From Fictibacillus nanhaiensis (lineage in GTDB: Bacteria; Bacillota; Bacilli; Bacillales; Fictibacillaceae), in assembly GCA_017052515.1 (NCBI GenBank), contig JAFHKR010000036.1:152699-216698 (forward strand): 64,000 bases of DNA, read 5' to 3'. The number at the start of each line of letters is the position of its first letter. Position 1 is the stretch's first letter. Below, in pieces: positions 8,352-16,934 of the stretch. The notes beneath the pieces were generated by a model, which saw nothing but the letters and a program-made list of their open reading frames with translations, did not search any database and had not been told where the DNA came from. The translations under genes were made by a program, and so were the position numbers.

Positions 8352-10250
8352 TCACGCTGCGAGTTCTTTTTTGTCTTCTTGAACTTCTTTTTTCAGGATA
8401 CCCGCGATAAAAGCGGTAACGACTGAACCAATTAGAATTGCTAATACATATAGCAATGGATTTCCGTTCACGATTGGGATAACGAACGCTCCTCCATGTG
8501 GAGCGGGAAGTCCAATCCCGAATACCATAGATAAAGCACCAGCTACAGCGGAACCGATAACAGCGGCTGGGATAACACGGCCAGGGTCGGCAGCAGCAAA
8601 TGGAATAGCACCTTCCGTAATAAAGGAAGCTCCCATGATGTAATTTGTTTTCCCTGCTTCTCGCTCTGCTTTTGTATATTTCTTTTTAAATAACGTTGTT
8701 GATAGTGCGAGGCCTAGCGGTGGCACCATTCCGCCCGCCATAATGGCTGCATGAGGGGCAAAGTTACCTGCATCGATCATCGCGATACCGAATGTGAAAG
8801 CTGCTTTATTGATAGGTCCACCCATATCGACGGCCATCATTCCGCCTAGAATTAAACCTAATAAAACAAGATTTCCAGTTCCCATCCCTTTTAACCACAA
8901 CGTTAATGCGTCGTTCAATGCTTTCACGGGTTCGATCACAATGAACATCATGATCAGACCGGTGAGAAGAATTCCGAATAACGGATAAAGAAGAACAGGT
9001 TTGATCCCTTCTAACGATTGAGGTAAGCTGCTAAACAACTTTTTTAATCCAAGAACTAGATATCCTGCTAAGAAACCAGCAATCAGTCCACCAAGGAAAC
9101 CAGCTCCTCCTGTTGCGGCCATAAATCCTCCGACCATACCAGGCGCAAATCCTGGACGATCTGCGATACTCATCGCAATAAAACCTGCTAAAACAGGAAT
9201 CATGAGAGCAAACGCGTTACCGCCACCTATCGTGCTAAGTGCTTCAGCGATCGGATGGTAAGAAGGGTCTTTCGGGTCAGCTGCGTTGATGCCGAAAATA
9301 AACGAAATCGCAATCAGAATCCCTCCACCAACAACGAAGGGAAGCATGTTGGACACACCGCTCATCAAGTGTTTATAAAACCCAGATCTTCCTGGTGATG
9401 TTGCTTTCTTTTCATCAACTTTCGTAGTTTCTCCGTTACTTTTATAAACGGGAGCATCTTGATCTAACGCTTGCTGAATGAGCTGTTGAGGCTTTCGGAT
9501 TCCTTGAGCAACTGGAACTTGAATCACGTGTTTGCCGTTAAAGCGTTCCATCTCAACTTGTTTATCTGCAGCCACTATGATTGCATGAGCTTCTTCAATA
9601 TCTTCTTTCGTAAGTGCGTTTTTAATTCCGCTCGAACCATTGGTTTCAACTTTTAAATGAACGTCCATTTCCTTCGCTTTTGCTTTTAGAGCATCAGCTG
9701 CCATGTACGTATGAGCAATGCCTGTTAGGCAAGCTGTAACGGCTAGTATTTTTTGTTTCGAAGAAGAAGAGGTAGGGGTTTCTTCTTTCTCCATCTCTTT
9801 TTCTTTTGTATCAATCGCATCTAAAATTTCTTTTTCTGTAGCCGCGGATTCAAGCTTTTTTCTAAAGTTAGGGTCCATTAAAAAACTAGAAAGTCTGGAG
9901 AGTGTTGCTAAATGATCGTTGTTAGCGCCTTCATATGCGGCGATCATAAAGAAAAGATGTGCGTTTTGGCCATCCAAAGATTCATAGTCGATACCATCTG
10001 TTGAACGCCCGAACGCGATAGCGGGCTCTCTAACGGCATTCGTTTTTGCGTGTGGTATGGCTATTCCTTCCCCGATTCCCGTCGTACTCTGACTTTCTCT
10101 TGCTAAGATCGCTTCTTTATATGCTTCTTTATCATTTAGTTTCCCAGCTGTATAGAGTTTCTCAATCAGTTCATCTATGACGGCTTCTTTCGATTGAGAC
10201 TGTAAGTTTAATAAGATTGTATCTTTTGTTAATACATCTGTAATTTTCAT
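8352..10250 (-). CDS. fruA: PTS fructose transporter subunit IIABC
   Basis: Membrane permease that imports fructose as fructose-1-phosphate. It is 632 residues with domains in the order IIA (1-150, phospho-His67 in IPHAKT), a Ser/Glu-rich linker, IIB (about 167-265, phospho-Cys174 in TACLTGIAHT), and IIC (about 300-620) with its membrane spans. It is the last gene of fruR-fruK-fruA, 15 nt after fruK. The fusion of all three PTS domains means that only HPr and EI are needed in addition. Confidence 0.95.
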   Translation of the reverse strand: MKITDVLTKDTILLNLQSQSKEAVIDELIEKLYTAGKLNDKEAYKEAILARESQSTTGIGEGIAIPHAKTNAVREPAIAFGRSTDGIDYESLDGQNAHLFFMIAAYEGANNDHLATLSRLSSFLMDPNFRKKLESAATEKEILDAIDTKEKEMEKEETPTSSSSKQKILAVTACLTGIAHTYMAADALKAKAKEMDVHLKVETNGSSGIKNALTKEDIEEAHAIIVAADKQVEMERFNGKHVIQVPVAQGIRKPQQLIQQALDQDAPVYKSNGETTKVDEKKATSPGRSGFYKHLMSGVSNMLPFVVGGGILIAISFIFGINAADPKDPSYHPIAEALSTIGGGNAFALMIPVLAGFIAMSIADRPGFAPGMVGGFMAATGGAGFLGGLIAGFLAGYLVLGLKKLFSSLPQSLEGIKPVLLYPLFGILLTGLIMMFIVIEPVKALNDALTLWLKGMGTGNLVLLGLILGGMMAVDMGGPINKAAFTFGIAMIDAGNFAPHAAIMAGGMVPPLGLALSTTLFKKKYTKAEREAGKTNYIMGASFITEGAIPFAAADPGRVIPAAVIGSAVAGALSMVFGIGLPAPHGGAFVIPIVNGNPLLYVLAILIGSVVTAFIAGILKKEVQEDKKELAA

Positions 10251-10265
10251 CTTAATGCCTCCTTA

Positions 10266-11180
10266 TTACAGTATTTCTTCTATAATGATCTGTTTTCGTA
10301 AAGATTCTACCTGTTCTAATGTGCACAGGTCTTCTGAAAAAGCAGTAGCACTTCCTGCAGCCACTCCATATTGGAACGCGGTAGCATAGTCGCGTTCTTG
10401 GGTGATCTTAGAAAGAAAACCGGCTACAACAGAATCACCAGCACCTACTGAATTTTTAACGGTTCCATCGGGTACGGTTGATACGAGAACGCTATCTTTG
10501 TTGAGAAAGATTGCACCATCTCCAGCCATAGAAACGATGACATTCTGTACACCTGTTTCCAACAGCTTCTTTCCATAAAAAATAGCATCTTCTTTCGTGT
10601 GGACGTTTGTTTGAAAAAGTTCCCCAAGTTCATGGTGGTTGGGCTTAATCAAAAATGGCTGATGCTTTAAGGTCTTACGAAGCGGTTCTCCAGCCCCATC
10701 AATGACAACATGAACTCCTTTGTCCTTACACTTTTTAGCAATATCGGCATAAAAATCATCAGAGATCGATGGGGGAATGCTTCCTGCAAGAAGAAGGAAC
10801 TCATCTTTTCTCATGTTATTGATTTTTTGAAGTAAATTCTGTTGGTTTTCTAAAGAGATTACAGGTCCTTGACCATTAATCTCCGTTTCTTTATGAGATT
10901 TTAGCTTCACATTAATTCTTGTAACTTCTGAAACCTCTATAAAATCATGCTGAATGTGATCTTGTGTTAAGAATTCTTTGATAAAAGCACCTGTAAAACC
11001 ACCCGTGAAACCAAGCGCAGTACTTTCTATACCAAGGTGTTTCAGGACTCGCGAAACGTTGATTCCTTTTCCTCCGGGATAGATAAATGTATCTGATGTG
11101 CGGTTTATCTGTCCTTCTTTAAAATCCTCCACTCGAGCTACATAATCAATGGACGGATTTAGTGTGCAAGTGTATATCAT
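10266..11180 (-). CDS. fruK: 1-phosphofructokinase
   Basis: PfkB-family kinase that converts fructose-1-phosphate to fructose-1,6-bisphosphate with ATP. It is 304 residues with the substrate motif GGKGINVSRVL near residue 38 and the catalytic/anion-hole motif NSVGAGDSVVAGF near residue 246, whose Asp is the base. Its start overlaps the fruR stop by 4 nt, indicating translational coupling. Together with fruA it channels fructose into glycolysis. Confidence 0.94.
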   Translation of the reverse strand: MIYTCTLNPSIDYVARVEDFKEGQINRTSDTFIYPGGKGINVSRVLKHLGIESTALGFTGGFTGAFIKEFLTQDHIQHDFIEVSEVTRINVKLKSHKETEINGQGPVISLENQQNLLQKINNMRKDEFLLLAGSIPPSISDDFYADIAKKCKDKGVHVVIDGAGEPLRKTLKHQPFLIKPNHHELGELFQTNVHTKEDAIFYGKKLLETGVQNVIVSMAGDGAIFLNKDSVLVSTVPDGTVKNSVGAGDSVVAGFLSKITQERDYATAFQYGVAAGSATAFSEDLCTLEQVESLRKQIIIEEIL

Positions 11181-11929
11181 GATGTCACAACCTTTATTTC
11201 TGTCTTGTCTTGAAAATCATAGATGACGTCATCATCAATATCGTCTGTTATAATGATCGCCTCATTTAATTCCGCTACTTTTGAAAACGAAGTCTCATGA
11301 AACTTCGTATGATCAGCTAATATGAATGCTTTTTGTGAAAGAGAAATCGCTAATTCCTTTACTGCGGCCTCTTCCGGATCGGGTGTAGTGTAACCGGCCT
11401 CGATGTGAATGCCGTTCATCCCAAGGAATACCTTGTCAAACCGATAGGCACTTAAACTTTTAATCGCACTGCTTCCTACAAGTGCTTTTGTTTTAGACTT
11501 AACAAGACCGCCTATTAAGTAAGTCTTAATCTCGTGTTCACTTAAAGCTTCAAGGTGGGAGATGGCATTTGTAACAACCGTTATCTCTTTATTTTTAAGG
11601 TAAGGAATCATCTTTAAAGTTGTCGTCCCTGCATCCAGATAGATACAATCTCCTGTTTCAACTAAGTCACAAGCATATTGTGCAATACTATCTTTTTCCA
11701 AAGCATTTCTCTCAGATTTTTCAAATACGCTTAATTCCTCACTTTTTTGGTGAGTAAGTGAAGCTCCTCCATGTACACGTTTTAACTTCTTTTCTCTCTG
11801 TAACTGACTTAAATCTCTGCGTATCGTAGATTCAGAGGACGCTGTTGCTTCAACGAGTTCTTGTATGGTTACTACTGACTTTTCGCCTAATATTTCAATG
11901 ATTTTACGATGTCTTTCAGGTGTAAGCAT
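11177..11929 (-). CDS. fruR: fructose operon regulator, DeoR family
   Basis: Transcriptional regulator of 250 residues. An N-terminal DeoR helix-turn-helix (about 5-57, with SESTIRRDLSQL as recognition helix) is followed by the DeoR sensor domain, with the sugar-phosphate site motifs DAGTTTLKM and GGLV. It is first in the operon, so it probably controls its own transcription through the repeats at 11991-12030. The effector in known FruR proteins is fructose-1-phosphate. Confidence 0.92.
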   Translation of the reverse strand: MLTPERHRKIIEILGEKSVVTIQELVEATASSESTIRRDLSQLQREKKLKRVHGGASLTHQKSEELSVFEKSERNALEKDSIAQYACDLVETGDCIYLDAGTTTLKMIPYLKNKEITVVTNAISHLEALSEHEIKTYLIGGLVKSKTKALVGSSAIKSLSAYRFDKVFLGMNGIHIEAGYTTPDPEEAAVKELAISLSQKAFILADHTKFHETSFSKVAELNEAIIITDDIDDDVIYDFQDKTEIKVVTS

Positions 11930-11964
11930 CCTGACACCTCCAAGTGTTCTTTATCTTTGACATC

Positions 11965-12030
11965 ATTGTAACGTAAGCCCTTACATTTTTCAATCATAAA
12001 CAACCAAAAATAATCAAAAACAATCACGAC
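11965..12030 (-). promoter_or_regulatory. fru promoter, cre, and four direct 10-bp FruR-type repeats
   Basis: On the minus strand, -35 TTGAAA (11988-11993), 17-nt spacer and -10 TACAAT (11965-11970). A cre-like TGTAAGGGCTTACG (11972-11985, 12 of 14) fills the spacer. Upstream, four consecutive 10-bp units (CAATCATAAA, CAACCAAAAA, TAATCAAAAA, CAATCACGAC on the plus strand) span 11991-12030, one per helical turn, abutting the -35. Confidence 0.75.
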
Positions 12031-12092
12031 TAAAGTATTCCGTTTTTTTGGTATAATGAGAGTGCGCAAAAAATCTGAAGGTTGTGAAAATC

Positions 12093-12920
12093 ATGAGCGG
12101 TGCAGAAGTACATACCGATTATCCGAAAACGAGGGTCTCATTAAGACAGGATCTTCAATTGTTAGGACTGAAAAAAGGAATGACGGTTATCGTTCACTCT
12201 AGTTTGAAGTCGCTAGGATGGGTGGTAGGCGGACCTGTGGCAGTTGTACAAGCGTTGATGGATGTTATAACAGAAGAAGGAACATTGGTAATGCCGACAC
12301 ATACGGCTCATTATTCTGATCCGGCAGGATGGCTGAACCCTCCTGTACCAAAGGACTGGTGGCCGACAATCATAGACGAGATGCCTGCATTTGATCCAGC
12401 TGTAACACCTACATACTTCATGGGAGCGATCGTAGAAGCATTTCGTACGTTTCCTGGTGTTCTAAGAAGCAATCATCCGACTGAATCATTTGCTGCATGG
12501 GGAAAAAATAAAGAAACGATCATAAACGATCAATCGGTGGATTTTGGTTTAGGTGAACAGTCACCTCTTGGGAGAGTTTATGAACTTCAGGGTCATGTTC
12601 TTCTGCTAGGTGTAGGTTATGATTCGAATACCTCCATGCACCTTGCTGAACATCGTATTCCTTCAGCGGAAACAGAACAAAATGCTGGTCCAATTTTTTG
12701 TAATGGGCAAAGAGTGTGGCAGTCGTTCACTCAAATTTCTTATCGGGAGGAATTATTCGAAGAGATTGGAGAGGTTTACGAGCAAAATAATCATCCCGTC
12801 GAAAAAGGAAAAGTAGGAATGGCCGATTGTCGACTGATCCCACAGAGAGAACTCGTAGACTTTACAGAGAATTGGCTGAATCAGTATGACCAGAGTAATA
12901 AACCGATTGAGCATGCTTAA
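12093..12920 (+). CDS. AAC(3)-family aminoglycoside N-acetyltransferase
   Basis: Acetyl-CoA-dependent transferase of 275 residues in the antibiotic_NAT family (relative of B. subtilis YokD). Family landmarks are VIVHSSLKSLGWVVGG near the N-terminus, GTLVMPTHT, and LGVGYDSNTSMHLAEH with the conserved His. The ATG at 12093 is preferred; an in-frame GTG at 12084 lies too close to GAAGG. Many chromosomal members acetylate something other than aminoglycosides, so resistance is not implied. A TATAAT at 12052-12057 is a likely -10. Confidence 0.82.
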   Translation: MSGAEVHTDYPKTRVSLRQDLQLLGLKKGMTVIVHSSLKSLGWVVGGPVAVVQALMDVITEEGTLVMPTHTAHYSDPAGWLNPPVPKDWWPTIIDEMPAFDPAVTPTYFMGAIVEAFRTFPGVLRSNHPTESFAAWGKNKETIINDQSVDFGLGEQSPLGRVYELQGHVLLLGVGYDSNTSMHLAEHRIPSAETEQNAGPIFCNGQRVWQSFTQISYREELFEEIGEVYEQNNHPVEKGKVGMADCRLIPQRELVDFTENWLNQYDQSNKPIEHA

Positions 12921-12976
12921 TGTTGTGAAAAGAAGGGTATGTTTAGAAGCAAATCCAATGAAATGAGGGAATTGCG

Positions 12977-13360
12977 ATGAGGCGTTCCGTTCCAGCCACA
13001 ATTATTTCATTCATAGTAGGCATCATTCAGCTAATCTTAATTTTACGTTTTATTTTTCAACTGTTTAATGCAAATGAAGGAGCAGCTTTCGTACAGCTCA
13101 TATACGGACTGAGCCAACCACTTCTTTTACCATTTGCAGCGATATTTCCAAACATCGAACTAGCCAATGGATTCGTGATCGAACTGTCAACGATCGTTGC
13201 AATCATTGTGTATGGTGTAGTCGGCATGTTGCTGAAAAGACTATTCTCAGTGAGAAAAGCAGATCATGTTCATCGTGAAACGGTTATTAGGGAACAACCA
13301 GTATTACGAGACGAGGCAACGACTAGAGAAAAGAGAATTATTCGAGAAGAAAAAAGATAG
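12977..13360 (+). CDS. YggT-family membrane protein with charged tail
   Basis: 127 residues. Two hydrophobic segments (about 8-30 and 68-88) flank the YggT motif RFIFQLFNANEGA...LSQPLLLPF. After residue 95 the chain is strongly charged, rich in Arg and Glu (HRETVIREQP...REKRIIREEKR), an extension that standard YggT proteins lack. The function of the family is poorly defined; some members are linked to osmotic stress or to division-site organisation. Followed at once by a terminator. Confidence 0.72.
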   Translation: MRRSVPATIISFIVGIIQLILILRFIFQLFNANEGAAFVQLIYGLSQPLLLPFAAIFPNIELANGFVIELSTIVAIIVYGVVGMLLKRLFSVRKADHVHRETVIREQPVLRDEATTREKRIIREEKR

Positions 13361-13364
13361 AACT

Positions 13365-13402
13365 AAAAAACGTACATCTGCAAGTTCGGTGTACGTTTTT
13401 TG
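13365..13402 (+). terminator. terminator after the YggT gene
   Basis: AAAAACGTACA pairs with TGTACGTTTTT around a 13-nt loop, followed by T's. Confidence 0.88.
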
Positions 13403-13464
13403 TTATTAAAATAAATCTCTCAAGAAGTGTTGCTATTGGATCTTGTTTTCCTTACTTCATTGCA

Positions 13465-13594
13465 AGTTGTTTGTAGCGTAAGGTTGCCGACTCCTGCGGG
13501 ACGAGCGGTCAGGTGAGACCCTTAATGGCGCAAAGCGGCAAGGGGCTCACCGCCTGCCCCGCGGAAAGCGAGCAACCTGGAGCGGAAATCAACC
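13465..13594 (+). repeat. ~130 bp structured intergenic repeat, copy B
   Basis: Forward copy starting AGTTGTTTGTAGCG and ending CGGAAATCAACC. The inner stem reads CCCTT...AAGGG, a compensated change relative to the other copies. Confidence 0.88.
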
Positions 13595-13644
13595 ACATTC
13601 AATCCCAACATCGAGTGCAAAAAATGCCTTAAATTACTTAAACA

Positions 13645-13986
13645 TTATGCAATCGTAATAACTTCATATGTAGCAGAAAGTTCTACAAAGTGTGCCATGC
13701 CTGAAATTTCTCCAGCAGCAAGCTCATTTTCTACGTTATAGTGATCAACACAAGTCTTGCAGGCGAACACTTTAACACCCTTATCTTCTATTTCTTTAAG
13801 ATGCAGCGAACATAAAGACTGCTCTGTGAGGCAATAAACACCACGATTCATGAAAAAGATCGCAGCTGGAAGATCAGATTGCTGCTTCAAAACCGTAAAA
13901 TACGTTTCCATTACGTTTTCTCCAAGAGCAGGATCGTTGCCATTACCAAATGAGTCAGTTGTTACAAGAATGATTTTGTTCTGCAC
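13645..13986 (-). CDS. DsrE/YedF-like protein
   Basis: 113 residues, GTG start behind GAGAGG. The fold elements match the DsrE domain, including the tail of 'selenium metabolism protein YedF' proteins: IILVTTDSFGNGNDPALGENVMETYF at the N-terminus and a CxxC-type pair in FACKTCVDHY near residue 73. The TusA-like N-terminal domain of full YedF is absent. DsrE proteins take part in sulfur or selenium relay, or bind small thiols. Given two apparent UGA-Sec genes elsewhere in the window, a link to selenium is possible but unproven. Confidence 0.72.
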   Translation of the reverse strand: MQNKIILVTTDSFGNGNDPALGENVMETYFTVLKQQSDLPAAIFFMNRGVYCLTEQSLCSLHLKEIEDKGVKVFACKTCVDHYNVENELAAGEISGMAHFVELSATYEVITIA

Positions 13987-14051
13987 GTCAAATCACGCCT
14001 CTCTCATATTCTGTTGGCGTTAGCCAATATCTTTGTGTGAATTATACCACG

Positions 14052-14067
14052 CTTTGTTTAAACAAAG
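14052..14067. promoter_or_regulatory. 16-bp perfect palindrome between divergent genes
   Basis: CTTTGTTTAAACAAAG is a perfect palindrome between the divergent DsrE-like and AIM24 genes. It overlaps a possible -35 (TTGTTT) for the AIM24 gene. Candidate operator; the regulator is unknown. Confidence 0.4.
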
Positions 14068-14105
14068 TCAGAGTTTGTTATGCTAGAAAGAGGAGGCTGA
14101 TGGTT

Positions 14106-14849
14106 ATGAATGAATCACTTTTTAACGTTATCGAAAAAGAAGAAGGACGTCGAGCAACTTTTGAAGTCCTTGAATATAAGCAGTTGCCTGTAACAAGTGC
14201 AGGTTCAAGTTCTTCGTACTACGCCAAAGAAACGGGAATATCGTTAAAACAAGTTCGGATCACATTGCGCCAAGGAGCTGTCCAAGCTGAAGCCGGAGCC
14301 TTGCAGTTTATGAAAGGTGATCTTGGATTGAAAAGCAATGCCGGTGGAGTTGGAGGGTTCATGAAGAAGATGGCTTCCAATATCTTAACGGAAGAATCTC
14401 TGTTCAAACCTTTATATGAAGGAACAGGAGAAATTTATTTAGAGCCCTCGTATGGTCATTATTTATTATTAAACTTAAACGACGAAGAAGTTGTTGCAGA
14501 TCGCGGAATGTTCTATGCGGCAGAACCGTCCGTCCAACTAGGTGTAGCTAGACAAAAACTAACGTCTTCTATAAAAGGAGAAGAGGGCCTGTTTCAAACG
14601 AGATTAAGAGGCTCAGGTTTTTGTGTGCTTCAGAGTCCAGTTCCGCTTCAACAGATCATGAAGATACAGCTTCATGATGAAAAGCTGCAAGTAGATGGGA
14701 ACTTTGCGCTCTTAAGAAAAGGAGATATTGATTTTTCTGTAAAACGAGCATCCTCTTCTATCATTGGATCTGCGACAAGTGGTGAAGGGTACCTGCACGT
14801 TTTTGAAGGAACTGGCGAGGTGTGGATCGCACCGACATTAGGAAGATAA
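14106..14849 (+). CDS. AIM24-family protein
   Basis: 247 residues, beta-strand rich with repeated short glycine turns (GSGFCVLQSPVP, YEGTGEIYLEP, FEGTGEVWIAP), typical of the AIM24/TRAP-like beta-prism family. The ATG at 14106 is chosen because AGGAGG (14091-14096) is then 9 nt away. Bacterial members have no defined reaction; the yeast namesake is a mitochondrial inner-membrane assembly factor. No signal peptide or membrane span is visible, so it is probably cytosolic. It stands alone, divergent from the DsrE-like gene. Confidence 0.8.
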   Translation: MNESLFNVIEKEEGRRATFEVLEYKQLPVTSAGSSSSYYAKETGISLKQVRITLRQGAVQAEAGALQFMKGDLGLKSNAGGVGGFMKKMASNILTEESLFKPLYEGTGEIYLEPSYGHYLLLNLNDEEVVADRGMFYAAEPSVQLGVARQKLTSSIKGEEGLFQTRLRGSGFCVLQSPVPLQQIMKIQLHDEKLQVDGNFALLRKGDIDFSVKRASSSIIGSATSGEGYLHVFEGTGEVWIAPTLGR

Positions 14850-14856
14850 AAAGAAA

Positions 14857-14903
14857 GCTGACAGAAAGGGGTGAACGGATTACCTTTTCTGTCAGCATTT
14901 TTT
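14857..14903 (+). terminator. terminator after the AIM24 gene
   Basis: GCTGACAGAAA pairs with TTTCTGTCAGC around a loop, followed by ATTTTTT. Confidence 0.9.
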
Positions 14904-14941
14904 AAGGGTGTTACGATACATAAGAAAACGAAATGTTGCAC

Positions 14942-15484
14942 CTACTCTTCAAACTGCCCGTTGTTCGTAACTACCTTAGAAGTGTTGTCAACATTACTGT
15001 CATTATCAACACGGTTCCCACTTTGGCTAGGAACGACTTGTATAGGTACAGTTGGATTCATAACTTCCCCGCCATTTTTGTTAACGGAAATGGTTAAGAT
15101 GCCTTTCGTATATTGAGCCTTAACATCTTCATTTCGAAACATAAAAGGCAGTTGGACGAACCTCTCCGTTCGTTTCATTGCCTTTCTTTGTTGAAAATGC
15201 CCCGTTCGACTGTTTTTTGTAGACCGTATTTCTTCGCGCTGTGCTTTAATCTGAAGTCCTTGATTGAGGATCTCAATCTGAAGGTCTTCAGGGTTATAGT
15301 CTTTTAGATTTGCACGAATCTTGTAATCGTCTGTTGTCTCTTCTGTATCCACTTCAAACGACATCTGGTCTGCAAACTTCTCGAACTGATTGAGCCCTTT
15401 GTTGACGTATTGGTCGAAAGAATTTAGCCAGTCATCCATAGAACGGTTATTAAAAAAAGGCATCAATGGACCTTTGCCTAACAT
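14942..15484 (-). CDS. Hsp20/alpha-crystallin family protein, probably spore-associated
   Basis: 180 residues. A short hydrophobic N-terminus is followed by an alpha-crystallin-like domain at about 45-150 (DYKIRANLKDYNPEDLQIEI opens it, TKGILTISVNK near its end). The C-terminal tail is rich in Asn, Asp and Val. AGGGGG sits 8 nt before the ATG. It is the second gene of a two-gene unit behind a GerPA/GerPF-type protein and a SigK-type promoter, so a mother-cell, spore-coat role like that of CotM and CotP is inferred rather than heat-shock chaperoning. Confidence 0.85.
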   Translation of the reverse strand: MLGKGPLMPFFNNRSMDDWLNSFDQYVNKGLNQFEKFADQMSFEVDTEETTDDYKIRANLKDYNPEDLQIEILNQGLQIKAQREEIRSTKNSRTGHFQQRKAMKRTERFVQLPFMFRNEDVKAQYTKGILTISVNKNGGEVMNPTVPIQVVPSQSGNRVDNDSNVDNTSKVVTNNGQFEE

Positions 15485-15495
15485 CTTTATACCCC

Positions 15496-15714
15496 CTAAG
15501 CATTGCCGGCATTATTCGAATCGAAAATATCAGGATCTAAAGTGTTTGTTGCGTTAACTACGTTTGTTGTTTGTATAAAATTCCCTGTGTTTCCTCCGCC
15601 AGAGCCGTTGTATCCTTTGCCTGTTGATTTGGGATTGATGACGAGCGTATCGCCAAAATTCACTACCCCTTCTGCCGCATTAATATTAATAGGAGCTACA
15701 ATTAAACAGGGCAC
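15496..15714 (-). CDS. gerPF: GerPA/GerPF-family spore germination protein
   Basis: 72 residues starting at GTG 15714 (GGAGG 7 nt upstream; the GTG at 15723 overlaps the ribosome site). It shows the family pattern: a hydrophobic start PCLIVAPININ, then GVVNFGDT, a Gly/Ser-rich SGGGNTGNF turn and an NATNTLDPDIFD end. GerP proteins are small coat proteins needed for germinants to cross the coat. In B. subtilis gerPF ends the operon; here the most GerPF-like protein is split off and divergent. Assignment to PF rather than PA is uncertain. Confidence 0.78.
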   Translation of the reverse strand: MPCLIVAPININAAEGVVNFGDTLVINPKSTGKGYNGSGGGNTGNFIQTTNVVNATNTLDPDIFDSNNAGNA

Positions 15715-15770
15715 TTTTAGCACCTCCCTTTTTCTAGAAAAGTTACGATTGTGACGTCGTCCTTTACAAA

Positions 15771-15798
15771 TAAGTTATGTAGGTAGAAGCCTAAAGGT
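15771..15798 (-). promoter_or_regulatory. SigK-type promoter, leftward arm
   Basis: On the minus strand AC (15798-15797), exactly 17 nt, then CATAACTTA (15779-15771), a full match to AC-N17-CATANNNTA. It drives the gerPF-like and hsp20 pair. Confidence 0.75.
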
Positions 15799-15814
15799 GA
15801 ATGAGACCGTTTAG

Positions 15815-15844
15815 GCACAAAAGAATGGGCGGATGCATATCATA
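15815..15844 (+). promoter_or_regulatory. SigK-type promoter, rightward arm
   Basis: GCAC (15815-15818), exactly 17 nt, then CATATCATA (15836-15844), a full match to the SigK consensus. It drives gerPA-gerPC-gerPD-gerPE-gerPB-hsp20. B. subtilis gerP is likewise SigK-dependent. Confidence 0.8.
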
Positions 15845-15876
15845 TGAGAAGTACTTGAAAGTGGGGATGAACGTAT

Positions 15877-16098
15877 ATGCCAGCAATTGTGGGATCTGTT
15901 TCAGTAAACTCCATATCGAGCGGCAGCGTTTTTCATGTGGGAGACGTCCAGACCATATGCCCCGTCAGTTACGCAAAAACGTATGCAGGGGCGGGATCTT
16001 TCAATACAGGGGATAATCTTCGTTTGGAGAACGGCTATAATGTTACGTTTACACAAGACCCAGATGTAAATGACAGTAACGCAGCAGCAAATTTTTAA
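15877..16098 (+). CDS. gerPA: spore germination protein GerPA
   Basis: 73 residues, GTGGGGA ribosome site 9 nt upstream. MPAIVGSVSVNSI, SVFHVGDV, YAGAGSFNTGDN and DPDVNDSNAAANF follow the GerPA/GerPF family pattern. It is the first gene behind the rightward SigK promoter, the position of gerPA in Bacillus. Its role is in inner-coat structure controlling germinant permeability, from the family. Another frame covering the same bases is spurious. Confidence 0.85.
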   Translation: MPAIVGSVSVNSISSGSVFHVGDVQTICPVSYAKTYAGAGSFNTGDNLRLENGYNVTFTQDPDVNDSNAAANF

Positions 16099-16153
16099 AC
16101 GACAAGCAAATTCCTTAGGTAGTAGGCATACATCTAACTAAGGAGCTGATTGT

Positions 16154-16780
16154 ATGAATGAAGAGAGCAACTATTACTTGAGCAAGCTTCAACAGATGAT
16201 CCTCGATCAGAATGATAAGATTAGCGACTTGGAAGATCAGATAAAAGCATTAAAGAAAAAAGTAAGCAATATTTCATCTCAACCTCAAAATGTAGAATAT
16301 AAGTTTGATCAATTAAAGATAGAAAAACTTGAAGGTACCCTACACATTGGGCTCGGGTCTTCGACTGATAGCAAAGACTTGATCGAACAGTTCAATATTG
16401 GTCAGAACACCCTTCAGATGCCAGGAAAGATGGAACGAAGTACGATCGAAAATCCAAACTACCGAGAGATGATTCAAGTGATGGATGGCTTTTTCGAGAA
16501 AGAAGCGCCCGTTTATTTACAATCACTTGAAAGTAAAATGAACATTCCGTTAGATGAACCTTATCGAATCTTCATATTAGAAGATGTACAGCGTCAAGTT
16601 CCAGGAAGGATCAAACACTATCTCACCAAATATGAGCCTAAAGATGAGCGGGGCAGAAGAGATATCATTCAAAAAACAAAAGAGGACATCTATCGTGGCA
16701 TCGAAACTTTTATCGTGCATTTGAGAGATTCAAAGTCTACTGGAGGGGATGAGAGTGAAATTTTGCGTAACCAATCATGA
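16154..16780 (+). CDS. gerPC: spore germination protein GerPC
   Basis: 208 residues. The N-terminal 45 residues form a heptad-rich coiled coil (KLQQMILDQNDKISDLEDQI), followed by YKFDQLKIEKLEGTLHIGL, a GerPC hallmark. The C-terminal half is helical and charged. AAGGAGCTG lies upstream. GerPC is the largest member of the set and is needed for placing the other GerP proteins in the B. subtilis coat. The following gerPD start lies 26 nt inside this gene. Confidence 0.88.
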   Translation: MNEESNYYLSKLQQMILDQNDKISDLEDQIKALKKKVSNISSQPQNVEYKFDQLKIEKLEGTLHIGLGSSTDSKDLIEQFNIGQNTLQMPGKMERSTIENPNYREMIQVMDGFFEKEAPVYLQSLESKMNIPLDEPYRIFILEDVQRQVPGRIKHYLTKYEPKDERGRRDIIQKTKEDIYRGIETFIVHLRDSKSTGGDESEILRNQS

Positions 16781-16925
16781 GTTATATGTCGGAGAGATTC
16801 ATATTATCGGTGTAGGGTTATCGTCAGTCGTATTGATCGGGGACACAGATTGTATCAGTCTAGGTTCTGCATTCGACACACCTCCGGAATCTTTAGTCTT
16901 AGGTACATCACTTGTTCCCCTATAG
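16755..16925 (+). CDS. gerPD: spore germination protein GerPD
   Basis: 56 residues read from GTG 16755, 6 nt after GGAGGGG and inside the end of gerPC. The sequence begins MKFCVTNHELYVGEIHIIGV, then SSVVLIGDTDCI and ends TSLVPL, the GerPD pattern of alternating hydrophobic strands and a LIGD turn. An in-frame ATG at 16749 touches the ribosome site and is less likely. An opposite-strand frame across this area is spurious. Confidence 0.82.
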   Translation: MKFCVTNHELYVGEIHIIGVGLSSVVLIGDTDCISLGSAFDTPPESLVLGTSLVPL

Positions 16926-16934
16926 AGGTGTATG

